Shown in pieces: positions 33,443 through 42,400 of a DNA stretch of 64,000 bases. Below the pieces are notes generated by a model. That model was not told the origin of the DNA and did not search any database. It was given only the letters and a program-made list of their open reading frames with translations. The position numbers and the translations under genes are program-made. The DNA comes from Algoriphagus sp. Its GTDB lineage: Bacteria > Bacteroidota > Bacteroidia > Cytophagales > Cyclobacteriaceae. The stretch covers positions 124,001 through 188,000 of the forward strand of contig NZ_JABXIN010000003.1 in NCBI RefSeq assembly GCF_013373065.1. The letters run 5' to 3'. Each line of letters opens with the position of its first letter. The first letter of the stretch is position 1.

Positions 33443-34926
33443 AAAATCCCTTCTAATCCGATTATTGCTAATTGAGGTTTTAATTCCACCACATTGGCTA
33501 ATGAAACCCGTTCAGAGCTAATCCAAGAATTTCCATCAGGAGTAAACACAACACCCTCTGTTAAGCCCATGGGGAATTCGTCAATTTGAACCCGGCGGGA
33601 GTTTTCACCCAACAATCCATTTTGAATTCCATCCCATAAGGTTATATAACCTTGCAATGGAAGTTTATATCCCAATAAAATGACTTTCCCATTTATAGGA
33701 TGAATGGTGGCTCCTGTCACTAGTTTATCAACCTGAAGTGTCTCCACCAACTCTGTACTGTAATTTCCAGGATCCGCAGGAAGCACATGATGGTCAGTGT
33801 CTTCACTTTCTCTGTTTTTGGTGAAAAGATGCAGTTTTCCCTCCCAAAATAAAAAAGCCTCGCAATCAAAGCGATGGTTTTCTCTGGGGCTAAAGTCGAC
33901 TTGATCCGGGTAGTTAAAATTTATTTTTTCAGCGGTTACAGTTTCTTGATTTAAAATTTCATGCCAAGCGATTCTATAAATAGCTAAATCTTTGCGGGTA
34001 CCTTGGTTATTCCCAAAATCTCCAACAAAAAGATGCGTCTCACTTTGGGCTAAACTCTCCCAGTCCCTATTACTTGCATTGGAAACAAGAATACTTCGTA
34101 GGACCTCTCCGGTATTTGGGTCAAGTTCATAAATCCGGTTTGGATTGTCCCCATCATTGATGGCAAAAAGCCGCCCTTCAAATTGAGCCAAACCGGAAGT
34201 TTCATTTTGGGATTCGTCTAAGGTGGCAATAGGAGCCAAAGGGAGGGTCAAAGGAAAACCATCTTCATCCAGCCGGATCGCTCCATCAAAAATGTAACTT
34301 GATTCAGGCCAAAGAATTCTGAAATTACCATAATCAGAAGCGTTTTGAAAAAGAGTGAGGTAATCAAAACTACCGGGGTTATCCACTTTTATTTTAAGAA
34401 ATTGGTTCGATTTGGTGTAGACCCTAAAAAAGCCCTTCACTACATAGAAAGTTTGCTCAACAGGGCTGACGATTTGGGGGACAGTCATGGGGAAGTTTGG
34501 ACTGATCTGGATCATTTCACTAAGACCTATCCCAGTGAGGTCCAAGTTCATTTGCTCTCCTTTTGCCTCAAATTCCCCCTGTATTTTGATCGGTAAAAAA
34601 TTAGAGAACTCAGGTTGATTCGAAGATTCGTAGGTGTATTGATATTTACCATTTTTCAGAATGATTTTTTCATTCAGTGGTATTTGATTGGGGTCTACTA
34701 CCAAAGACTTAGATTCTGAAGTTTCAAGATTTTTAAAACTCAGGTTCCAGATAGGCTCAAGGGTATGCTCAGTACTTTCCGAATAATTAGATAATTGAAT
34801 TCGATTAAGCGTTACCTCTGTACTCCCAGAAGGAATAATTGGATTAGGAGTTGGCTCAATTGAGTCTTCACAGGAGACAAAAAAAACAATCGAAAAAAAT
34901 AAAACTAATCTGGTTTTTATGTCCAT
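33439..34926 (-). CDS. lipoprotein with beta-propeller-like C-terminal half
   Basis: A 495-residue protein with lipobox ending FFVSC (Cys19) and a Pro/Ser-rich linker. Residues 40-210 look like a beta-sandwich; residues 235-495 contain repeated strand units of a propeller (SGLAQFEGRLFAINDGDNPN, DWESLAQSETHLFVGDFGNN, CEAFLFWEGKLHLFTKNR). This resembles a family of Bacteroidota outer-membrane lipoproteins of unknown function; hydrolytic activity on phosphoesters has been suggested for related propellers but no catalytic set is evident here. It is a single gene flanked by convergent and divergent neighbours. Confidence 0.75.
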   Translation of the reverse strand: MDIKTRLVLFFSIVFFVSCEDSIEPTPNPIIPSGSTEVTLNRIQLSNYSESTEHTLEPIWNLSFKNLETSESKSLVVDPNQIPLNEKIILKNGKYQYTYESSNQPEFSNFLPIKIQGEFEAKGEQMNLDLTGIGLSEMIQISPNFPMTVPQIVSPVEQTFYVVKGFFRVYTKSNQFLKIKVDNPGSFDYLTLFQNASDYGNFRILWPESSYIFDGAIRLDEDGFPLTLPLAPIATLDESQNETSGLAQFEGRLFAINDGDNPNRIYELDPNTGEVLRSILVSNASNRDWESLAQSETHLFVGDFGNNQGTRKDLAIYRIAWHEILNQETVTAEKINFNYPDQVDFSPRENHRFDCEAFLFWEGKLHLFTKNRESEDTDHHVLPADPGNYSTELVETLQVDKLVTGATIHPINGKVILLGYKLPLQGYITLWDGIQNGLLGENSRRVQIDEFPMGLTEGVVFTPDGNSWISSERVSLANVVELKPQLAIIGLEGIF

Positions 34927-35220
34927 GGCCTACAAAAACAAAGGTTAAAATTACATATTGTTTCCTGGAATCAATTTTAAAAGCGGGTAATTTTTTAAAG
35001 CAATTGAATAACCTGAATTCTTTGTTTGCTAGCTTTAACCGAAGGTTTTCTTTTACTGTGCCTCATTATTTGTTTTTGAAAAAAAGACCTTAGTAGGTTT
35101 TTTTTAGCCAACGACCTTTAGGGGTTGTAAAACTTCCTGAGAAAGAGAAAAGCCCTGATTATTTGAACTTCAAAAACAAAGGAGTGTAATAAGTAGTTGC
35201 TCTTTATAAATAAGCTAGGG

Positions 35221-35625
35221 ATGAAAGAGTTATTGGAGGAAGTTAGAAAAAATGGAAATGGGAATGGTCAGGCTGCTTTAGAAAATCATTCCAAATTATT
35301 GATTAAAGATGCCATCTTCGTTCGCCATGAGGGATCTCTGGTTAAGGTTAAATTTGAAGATATTCTTTGGCTTCAAGGGGATGGAAACTACACGACTTTA
35401 GTATCTAAGAATTTTGTTGTTTCAGTCAGAAACATCCTTAAAGATTTTGAGGATGTGCTTCCCCGGGATCAATTTATGCGAATTCATAAAAGCTATATCG
35501 TTCGATTAGAAGAAATCGTAGCGATCGCAACCCGTGAGGTGAAAATAGGAGATCATACTGTTCCTGTTGGTCGTACTTATTATCACAAATTGATAGAAGG
35601 AATCCAAAAGCTAGGAGGAGAGTAA
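35221..35625 (+). CDS. receiver-less LytTR DNA-binding regulator
   Basis: A 134-residue protein consisting of a short Asn/Gly-rich N terminus (RKNGNGNGQAALENH) and one LytTR domain (about residues 30-132) with the signatures IFVRHEGSLVKVKFEDILW, GDGNYTTL, FMRIHKSYIV and VPVGRTYY. I use the ATG at 35221; a TTG at 35197 would add eight residues. LytTR domains bind DNA direct repeats and usually follow a receiver domain; here none exists, so control must come from expression level, a partner or a small ligand. It is convergent with queA, one base apart. Its target genes are unknown. Confidence 0.88.
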   Translation: MKELLEEVRKNGNGNGQAALENHSKLLIKDAIFVRHEGSLVKVKFEDILWLQGDGNYTTLVSKNFVVSVRNILKDFEDVLPRDQFMRIHKSYIVRLEEIVAIATREVKIGDHTVPVGRTYYHKLIEGIQKLGGE

Positions 35626-35626
35626 C

Positions 35627-36841
35627 TTAAAGCCACAACAAGCTACTATCTCCATAGCTTAAGAACCGATAATCTTTCTCTAAAGCTTCCTCATATACGC
35701 TTTTCCAATCATTCCCGATCATTGAACCGATCAATAACATGAGGGTAGTTCCGGGTTGGTGAAAATTAGTGATCAAGCCTTCGATCATTTTAAATTCATA
35801 GCCTGGGAAAATAAAAATCTCAGTTTCTCCCATGATTTCTTTCTTCCCCTCTTTTTCCATTTGGTCAAGAATCGCCTGAAGTGCTTGGCTTTTTGAAGGA
35901 AGTTTTTCCCGGTCTTTGTAAGGGAATAGTTTTTCGACGTGAAAATCTGTCCCTGAATTCTCCAAAAGTTTCACGCCATACCAAAACAAACTTTCCAAGG
36001 TTCGCACTGAAGTTGTACCTACAGCGACTGTTTGGTTCTGATTTTCCAAAAGTTGCTGAATGGTTTTTTTCGTGAGGTGAATCTGTTCGCTATGCATGGG
36101 ATGGAGGGTGACGTCATCCACTTTGATAGGTTGAAATGTTCCTGCACTCACATGCAAAGTGACTTGTGCCTCTTGAATCCCTTTTTGGCGGAGTTCTTCA
36201 AAGGTTTTCTCTGTAAAATGCAATCCTGCAGTCGGAGCAGCCACTGCACCTTCTTTTTCAGAATAAACGGTTTGATATCGGTCCTTATCAGATTCTTCTG
36301 CTTTTCGATTCAGGTAAGGAGGAAGAGGAATTTCTCCACTAGTTTCAACGATATCTACAAATGGGATTTTGGAAGAGTTCCAGCTGAATTCAACCCATCT
36401 TTTATCTCGATCGATCAGTTTTGCTTCTAAAATGACCTCTTTATTTTGTACAGTCAAGCGGCCTTTAAGAATTTCATCGGCTTTCCATTTTTTTGCATTT
36501 CCTATCATGGTTTCCCAAGTGACAGGAAAAGTAGCCAACATGATTTCAGGAATAACAGTGCTTGGTTGGACTGGATTCAAAAGGAATATTTCAATCTTGG
36601 CCCCAGTTTCCCGCTGGAAAATCAAGCGGGCAGGAATTACCTTGGTGTTATTATAAACCAACAAGGTGCCCTCCTCTAAAAATTGCGGTAAATCATAAAA
36701 GTGATGATGGGAAATTTGGCCTTTCCGATACTGTAACAATTTGGAATGATCCCTTTTTTCTAAAGGATATTTCGCAATTCGACCTTCGGGAAGCGTATAT
36801 TCGTAGTCTTTAAGATTAACCTTCTGCACAGTTTTAAGCAA
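35627..36841 (-). CDS. queA: S-adenosylmethionine:tRNA ribosyltransferase-isomerase
   Basis: A 404-residue QueA, somewhat longer than the E. coli enzyme (356) as is usual in Bacteroidota. It moves the ribosyl part of SAM onto 7-aminomethyl-7-deazaguanine in tRNA, the penultimate step of queuosine formation. Family motifs are RIAKYPLEKRDHSKLL, VYNNTKVIPARLIF, GAVAAPTAGLHFTE, LHVSAGTFQP and NFHQPGTTLMLLIG. No signal or membrane segment. It is a single gene convergent with the LytTR gene and divergent from menC, with a 55-bp shared upstream region. Confidence 0.96.
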   Translation of the reverse strand: MLKTVQKVNLKDYEYTLPEGRIAKYPLEKRDHSKLLQYRKGQISHHHFYDLPQFLEEGTLLVYNNTKVIPARLIFQRETGAKIEIFLLNPVQPSTVIPEIMLATFPVTWETMIGNAKKWKADEILKGRLTVQNKEVILEAKLIDRDKRWVEFSWNSSKIPFVDIVETSGEIPLPPYLNRKAEESDKDRYQTVYSEKEGAVAAPTAGLHFTEKTFEELRQKGIQEAQVTLHVSAGTFQPIKVDDVTLHPMHSEQIHLTKKTIQQLLENQNQTVAVGTTSVRTLESLFWYGVKLLENSGTDFHVEKLFPYKDREKLPSKSQALQAILDQMEKEGKKEIMGETEIFIFPGYEFKMIEGLITNFHQPGTTLMLLIGSMIGNDWKSVYEEALEKDYRFLSYGDSSLLWL

Positions 36842-36896
36842 TTTGGCTGCAAATATAGGTCAATCCTGATAACCCTTTCAAATTCTAGTCAAACGT

Positions 36897-37967
36897 ATGT
36901 TCCTGAAGTTTACCTGTATTCCTAGAACCTTGGATTTTAAATTCGAAGCGGGAACTTCCCGTGGAGTTTTGACCTCAAGAAATACTTGGTGGATCAAGGC
37001 CGAAGCTACTTCCCATCCCGGTCGGATAGGTTGGGGTGAAGCTGCACCCTTGGTGAAATTGAGCGTGGATGCCATTCCGGATTTTGATGTTCAAATTCGA
37101 CAGCTTTTAAAAGATTTTGAAAAAATTGATTTCGTAACTGATCAGGAAGCGGTTTTAGCTCAGATTCAAGAACTCGTTCCTGTCCATTTGCCTGCTTTCC
37201 GTTTTGGGCTAGAAATGGCAATCTTAGACTTAATCCACGGAGGGAAAAAGCGATTTTTCCAAAATGACTTTTTTGAAAAGGGCCAAGCAATTCCCATCAA
37301 TGGCTTGATCTGGATGGGCGATAAGGAATTTATGCGCTCACAAATTGACTCGAAAATCAAAAAGGGTTTTTCCTGCATCAAAATGAAAATTGGAGCGATT
37401 GATTTTGAGGAAGAGATGAATTTGCTCAGGTACATTCGCTCGGCCTATGGAGCAGAAGATTTGGTTTTACGGGTGGATGCAAATGGTGCATTTTCTCCAG
37501 CAGAGGCATTAGGAAAACTTGAAAAATTGGCAAGTTTAGCCATTCACAGTATTGAGCAGCCCATTCGAGCCGGTCAGGTGGCGGAGATGGCACGTCTATG
37601 CCAAGAATCACCATTGCCGATTGCCTTGGATGAAGAATTAATTGGGGTTTCGGATAAATCCAGACTTTTGGATCAGATTAAGCCTCAACATATCATTCTC
37701 AAACCTACCTTGGTTGGAGGTTTTTTGGAAACTAGGGAATGGATCGGATTGGCCGAGGAAAGAGGAATAGGGTGGTGGATGACTTCTGCGCTAGAAAGTA
37801 ATATTGGCTTGAATGCCATCGCACAGTTGGCCTCGAGCTATCAACCCACTATCCCGCAGGGATTGGGTACAGGACAACTTTACCACAATAACCTTTCATC
37901 TCCGCTTCTTATTGCAAAAGGAGAGATTCGCTATGATGGATCTATTCCTTGGGAAGAGCCTTCTTAA
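36897..37967 (+). CDS. menC: o-succinylbenzoate synthase
   Basis: A 356-residue enolase-superfamily enzyme of the muconate-lactonising subgroup. It has the capping domain (first 110 residues), catalytic Lys pair in CIKMKIGAIDF, metal ligands in VLRVDANGAF, SIEQP and ALDEELIG, and a second catalytic Lys in IILKPTLVGG, with the closing GLGTGQLY motif. This matches MenC, which dehydrates SHCHC to o-succinylbenzoate in menaquinone biosynthesis. The remaining men genes are not in the window. It could be a dipeptide epimerase, but the length and ILKPTLVGG motif are those of OSBS. Its stop directly abuts the stop of the convergent lactonase gene. Confidence 0.88.
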   Translation: MFLKFTCIPRTLDFKFEAGTSRGVLTSRNTWWIKAEATSHPGRIGWGEAAPLVKLSVDAIPDFDVQIRQLLKDFEKIDFVTDQEAVLAQIQELVPVHLPAFRFGLEMAILDLIHGGKKRFFQNDFFEKGQAIPINGLIWMGDKEFMRSQIDSKIKKGFSCIKMKIGAIDFEEEMNLLRYIRSAYGAEDLVLRVDANGAFSPAEALGKLEKLASLAIHSIEQPIRAGQVAEMARLCQESPLPIALDEELIGVSDKSRLLDQIKPQHIILKPTLVGGFLETREWIGLAEERGIGWWMTSALESNIGLNAIAQLASSYQPTIPQGLGTGQLYHNNLSSPLLIAKGEIRYDGSIPWEEPS

Positions 37968-39089
37968 TTAGTATTTAGAAATATCGAATAAATAAACAGG
38001 CTTTGGAACTGTGACTTCTAGGGAAATTGGTTTGAGCTTTCCACTTTCCTGATCTCGTTCGAAAACCACGATATTCTCTGAGGCTTGATGAGCTACTAGG
38101 ACATACTTTCCATCTGCAGTCAATATGAAATTTCGAGGCATTATCCCTCCTGAAGGAACATGCTCAACCAGGCTGTAAGAACCATCTTCCTGCTTGGAAA
38201 AAACAGAAATCGTGTTTGCATCCCCTCGATTAGAAGCATAAATAAAATTGCCATCCGATGAAACCCGAACTTCAGCGGCTCCCACCGCTCCTTCAAAGCC
38301 TTCAGAAATTAGTGAAAGTCGCTGCTTGGATTGGAGTTTTCCATCTTTATAATCAAAGACTTCCAATACGGCAGTTAATTCCTGTACAACGAATACTTCG
38401 TTCCCACTTGGAGAGAAGCTAAGATGTCTAGGTCCGTCGCCCGGAGTCATGGGGATTTCTTCCAAAAGCTGAGCTGGCTCGGGATTTTCTTTGTTGAATT
38501 CGTAGCTATAGATTCGATCCGTTCCCAAATCGGCAACAAGCAAAAATTTCCCATCCGGGCTGAAATTTGCGCTATGAACGTGGGCTGCTTCCTGTCTGGC
38601 AGCGTTGATACTGCTTCCGCTATGTTGTATCAGCTGAACGGGAGTAAGGCTACCATCTTCCCGAACTTTGAGAATGGAGAAATTCCCTCCGGAATAATTA
38701 CTAACCACCAAAAAGCCATCCCGGTATGCTATATGGCAAGGATGGTTTCCTTCCGTGTTTTTCTCATCAACCTTTTGAAGAGATTGGTGTGTCTCATCCC
38801 ATTGGAAACTAAGAATTTGTCCTCCTTTTGGTCCTTCCGTTTCTTCAACTGCAAATACTCGCTCCTCATCGGCTAAGACAAAAGACGGATTGATAATTTC
38901 TGGAGCGATGGTCGAAATTGATAACGAATGATTTGAAGGAGAAAAAGTTAAAAGGCTGATGCCTTCTTCTGGGCTATCTGTATAAGATCCTATTAGAAAC
39001 TCGTAATTCATGGATTTGATTGATTCGGAGGTTTTTGGCTGACATGCAAATGTGAGCAAGGAAATCAGAAGGAATGATAATTTTTTCAT
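37968..39089 (-). CDS. lactonase-family seven-bladed propeller lipoprotein
   Basis: A 373-residue protein with lipobox-like LLTFAC (Cys16), then a beta-propeller of the 6-phosphogluconolactonase (YbhE/Pgl) family: FLIGSYTDSPEEGI, SGGNFSILKV, HVHSANFSPDGKFLLVADLG, GDGPRHLSFSPSG, SNRGDANTISVF and MPRNFILTADGKYVLVAHQ. The cytoplasmic Pgl hydrolyses 6-phosphogluconolactone; a lipoprotein copy would instead face the periplasm or surface, so its lactone substrate is unknown. It is a single gene with a 139-bp gap to the divergent ppc gene. Confidence 0.88.
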   Translation of the reverse strand: MKKLSFLLISLLTFACQPKTSESIKSMNYEFLIGSYTDSPEEGISLLTFSPSNHSLSISTIAPEIINPSFVLADEERVFAVEETEGPKGGQILSFQWDETHQSLQKVDEKNTEGNHPCHIAYRDGFLVVSNYSGGNFSILKVREDGSLTPVQLIQHSGSSINAARQEAAHVHSANFSPDGKFLLVADLGTDRIYSYEFNKENPEPAQLLEEIPMTPGDGPRHLSFSPSGNEVFVVQELTAVLEVFDYKDGKLQSKQRLSLISEGFEGAVGAAEVRVSSDGNFIYASNRGDANTISVFSKQEDGSYSLVEHVPSGGIMPRNFILTADGKYVLVAHQASENIVVFERDQESGKLKPISLEVTVPKPVYLFDISKY

Positions 39090-39228
39090 GCTGAAAAGTA
39101 CAAAAAATGCAGGTTGAAATGAGTTTTAATATGGAAATGATTTGTCTTTTATTTTGAAGAAATGACAATTTTTTCGATAAAAAGGCGAATAATTTTTAAT
39201 TTAAGCCTTACTAATTTAATCTTCCGAA

Positions 39229-41763
39229 ATGTATACCACCTACGACATAGAAGTAGCCAAACGATTTACGATTTACAATTCGCTTTTTCTTGATTTACCG
39301 TTTGATAATATTTTCCGAACAGGGACAATGTTGCCTTTATTGGCAAATTCTTGTCAAAAAGGATTTGAAGAAGGCAAAACACCCCGGGAAATCATTGAAG
39401 GGTTTTTTGATGAATTGATGTCTCAGAATACCGAAAAAGAGCAAAATGATCTCCTTTTTCAAATGATCCAATATGTGGAAAGACAGGTCGTATTGTTTGA
39501 CTCCATAGAAGACGCAGCCTATGAAAAAATAAATGATCTGGGAGGCAAAGGATCGATTAAGGCATTGATTACCCGAGCGGAAGGGGATCGGAAAAAGGAA
39601 GAGTTGATTGAAAAATTAAAAACCTTTTCTGTCAGACTTACTCTTACTGCTCACCCTACACAGTTTTATCCGGGAAATGTTTTGGGGATAATTACTGATT
39701 TGGAAGACGCCATTCGTCATGATGATATTGGACGAATCAACTTGCTTTTGCAGCAACTCGGAAAGACTGGCTTTATCAAGCGAGAGAAGCCAAGTCCATA
39801 TGAGGAAGCAGTGAGTTTGATCTGGTATTTAGAGAATATTTTTTATCAAAGTGTGTCGGATATTATGATTCGACTTTTGAAAATGCTGGATCAGCCGCTT
39901 CATAGTTGGGAAAATCCAGGCTTACTGAAAATCGGATTTTGGCCTGGAGGAGATCGAGACGGAAATCCCTTTGTGACCCATCAAACCACCATGCAGGTGG
40001 CCGAGCGCTTGAAAAAATGGATTTTGAGATGTTATTATCGGGATCTTCGAAAGCTACGGAGGAGGCTGACATTTAAGCATGTGGAAGAAGTGATGATGCG
40101 GGTAGAGCGAGGAATTTATGATACCTTATTTGAAGAAAAACCTGTTTATCACAGTGCAGATCAATTGTTGGAAGAGCTTCTTTTGGCCCGTAAGGCTTTG
40201 ATCAATCACCATGATGGCTTGTTCTTGGAATTACTGGACCAATTCATTTTAAAGGTTCGGATTTTCGGATTTCATTTTGCTTACATGGATATGCGACAGG
40301 ATAGCCGGAAGCATGATGGGCTTTGGAATGAATTAATGGAAATTGAAAATAGCTCTTGGGAAGAGGATGAACTGAGTCAAATTGACCAGATTTTATCCTT
40401 AAAAAAACTTCCCAAAGTAGAGGCCTTCAAGGATGAATTTCATCGGGAAATGTTATTGTCCTTTGAAGCAATAGGGCATGTTCAGCGTGAAAATGGCGAG
40501 GATGCCTTACATCGCTATATCATTTCGAACTGTCAATCGGCAAAGCATCTTCTAGAAGTTTTTCAATTGGCAAAGCTAACATTGGATCAGGATGGAAAGG
40601 GACTTTCTTTGGATATAGTTCCTTTATTTGAAACTGTAGATGATCTTGCGGCTGCTCCTGAGATTATGCGCTTTTTGTATCAGCTTCCCGTTTACCAAAA
40701 GCATTTGGCGCAACGAGGAAATAAACAAACGATCATGCTTGGGTTTTCCGATGGAACCAAGGATGGTGGTTATTTAAAAGCCAATTGGTCAATTCTAAGA
40801 GCGAAGGAGGAACTGACACGCGTTTCCAAAGAAAATGGGATCGTAGTTGTGTTTTTTGACGGTCGTGGGGGGCCTCCGGCGCGAGGAGGTGGAAATATGC
40901 ACAACTTTTATGCTTCTTTGGGAGAACAGGTGGAGAATGCCGAGATACAGGTGACCATTCAAGGGCAGACGATTTCTGCTAACTATGGAAAACAGGCTTC
41001 CTGTACTTATAATTTTGAACAATTACTAAGTGCGGGATTGGAGAATCATCTGTATTCCGATGAAGAACGCAATTTAACCGAGTCTCAGCGGGTTTTGATT
41101 GCCGAGCTTGCCGACAGTGGCTATGAAGCGTACAAGGAGTTTAAAAACCACCCTAAGTTTGTGCCTTATTTGGAATACGTGACACCGCTTAAATACTTTG
41201 GGATGACCAATATTGGCTCAAGACCTTTGAAGCGTGGAAAATCCGAGGGGCTGAAGTTTGAAGATCTTCGAGCCATTCCATTTGTCGGATCTTGGGCACA
41301 AATGAAGCAAAATATTCCAGGTTATTATGGGGTAGGTGCCGCTATTGCTGAAATGGAGAAAAAAGGACATTTGGAGGATTTGCAAAAGCTTTATCATTCC
41401 AGCTTGTTTTTTAGAACCCTTTTGGGGAATTCTATGCAATCTTTAAATAAGTGTTTTTATCCTGCAACTGCATATTTGAAAAATAATGCCGAATACAAAG
41501 AGTTTTGGGAATTGATGTTTGAAGAATATCAACGATCGATTGAAGCGATTAAAAAAGTGGCAGCGATGGATGAGCTGATGAAAGACAACCCGGTGATTAA
41601 AACCTCCATCGCTATTCGGGAAAAGATTGTTCTTCCTCTGATTACCATTCAGCAATATGCGATTCAAACCATGCTTGAAGACGGAAAAGATAAAGCGGTC
41701 TTGCAAAAGCTGATTTTGAGAAGCATGTTTGGAATTATCAACGCAGCGAGGAATGCAGCTTAG
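39229..41763 (+). CDS. ppc: phosphoenolpyruvate carboxylase, variant type
   Basis: An 844-residue protein with PEPC order and motifs: LTAHPTQ with catalytic His142, FWPGGDRDGNP, GFSDGTKDGGYLKANW, DGRGGPPARGGGN and the C-terminal NIGSRPLKRG. It carboxylates PEP to oxaloacetate, replenishing the TCA cycle. Where the E. coli enzyme has FHGRGG (His579), this one has FDGRGG (Asp544), and the following segment is PPARGG instead of TIGRGG; I recall this form in other Bacteroidota, so it is likely a lineage variant rather than damage. The final QNTG-like C terminus is absent; it ends INAARNAA. A strong hairpin terminator follows at 41793. Confidence 0.87.
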   Translation: MYTTYDIEVAKRFTIYNSLFLDLPFDNIFRTGTMLPLLANSCQKGFEEGKTPREIIEGFFDELMSQNTEKEQNDLLFQMIQYVERQVVLFDSIEDAAYEKINDLGGKGSIKALITRAEGDRKKEELIEKLKTFSVRLTLTAHPTQFYPGNVLGIITDLEDAIRHDDIGRINLLLQQLGKTGFIKREKPSPYEEAVSLIWYLENIFYQSVSDIMIRLLKMLDQPLHSWENPGLLKIGFWPGGDRDGNPFVTHQTTMQVAERLKKWILRCYYRDLRKLRRRLTFKHVEEVMMRVERGIYDTLFEEKPVYHSADQLLEELLLARKALINHHDGLFLELLDQFILKVRIFGFHFAYMDMRQDSRKHDGLWNELMEIENSSWEEDELSQIDQILSLKKLPKVEAFKDEFHREMLLSFEAIGHVQRENGEDALHRYIISNCQSAKHLLEVFQLAKLTLDQDGKGLSLDIVPLFETVDDLAAAPEIMRFLYQLPVYQKHLAQRGNKQTIMLGFSDGTKDGGYLKANWSILRAKEELTRVSKENGIVVVFFDGRGGPPARGGGNMHNFYASLGEQVENAEIQVTIQGQTISANYGKQASCTYNFEQLLSAGLENHLYSDEERNLTESQRVLIAELADSGYEAYKEFKNHPKFVPYLEYVTPLKYFGMTNIGSRPLKRGKSEGLKFEDLRAIPFVGSWAQMKQNIPGYYGVGAAIAEMEKKGHLEDLQKLYHSSLFFRTLLGNSMQSLNKCFYPATAYLKNNAEYKEFWELMFEEYQRSIEAIKKVAAMDELMKDNPVIKTSIAIREKIVLPLITIQQYAIQTMLEDGKDKAVLQKLILRSMFGIINAARNAA

Positions 41764-41792
41764 AAACAAATTTTATAAATATTAAAATGAAA

Positions 41793-41825
41793 AACGCCTC
41801 AGAAATTATTCTGAGGCGTTTTTGC
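41793..41825. terminator. bidirectional hairpin terminator after ppc
   Basis: AACGCCTCAG (41793-41802) pairs perfectly with CTGAGGCGTT (41811-41820), loop AAATTATT, followed by TTT on the plus strand and preceded by a run of A that serves the minus-strand gene at 41870. It separates two convergent genes. Confidence 0.9.
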
Positions 41826-41869
41826 TTTATCTCGAGTTGTTCTGGAAAATGTGCTTGATGCCAGAAGGT

Positions 41870-42340
41870 TTATTTGTACTCATCGATGAACGGAAGCTCT
41901 TGCTGTAAGGCGTTTCGAATGGTGTTGTGAATGTAATCATCTAGTTGGAGAAACTTGGCAGCATCCCGCGCAGACGTAACTTTCTTGAATTTCTTATAAT
42001 ACTTCTGATGGAGTTTTGCCAGGGAAGCATCATTTTTCAGGATTCGAGTAGCGAGGGAATTGGCAATTTCATTATCCAAGGATTCATAGGAATTCAGATA
42101 TTCATCAATGACCAGCAATCTTTCCCGAGCTAATAATTGACGTTCAGCTTCATATTGTTGATAGATGGACCAAAATCCAGACTTGATGGATTCAGGAAGA
42201 TCCATGACTTCGTCGACGATTTGTCTTTTTTCCATTCCAAACTCGGCCTGAATCAGGGTAATCTCATCGTTGACATCTTGACCAAAAGAAATGCCGGTGA
42301 ACAGCAAGGAGGCGAAAATAAAAAGGCTGATTTTTTTCAT
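41870..42340 (-). CDS. secreted helical protein of unknown function
   Basis: A 156-residue protein with a signal peptide (MKKISLFIFASLLFTGISFGQ) and otherwise almost entirely helical, Glu/Leu-rich sequence with no cysteine. The pattern LLARERLLVIDEYLNSYESL and KKFKKVTSARDAAKFLQLDD recalls periplasmic Spy/CpxP-like helical proteins, but the LTxxQ motif of that family is missing. It may be a periplasmic stress or scaffold protein. It lies downstream of the outer-membrane protein gene on the same strand, 61 bp from its stop, so co-expression is possible. Confidence 0.75.
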   Translation of the reverse strand: MKKISLFIFASLLFTGISFGQDVNDEITLIQAEFGMEKRQIVDEVMDLPESIKSGFWSIYQQYEAERQLLARERLLVIDEYLNSYESLDNEIANSLATRILKNDASLAKLHQKYYKKFKKVTSARDAAKFLQLDDYIHNTIRNALQQELPFIDEYK

Positions 42341-42400
42341 AATAGGGGGGTAAATTTTGAAGTTGATGAAGTTATTATGGGATTGTTGTCATTGAATTCA

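Noticed and set aside
36897..37967. The enolase-superfamily gene as the missing L-fuconate dehydratase
   Set aside because: Length (356), the second catalytic Lys in ILKPTLVGG and distance from the fucose operon fit o-succinylbenzoate synthase; fuconate dehydratases are longer and use a His-Asp base.
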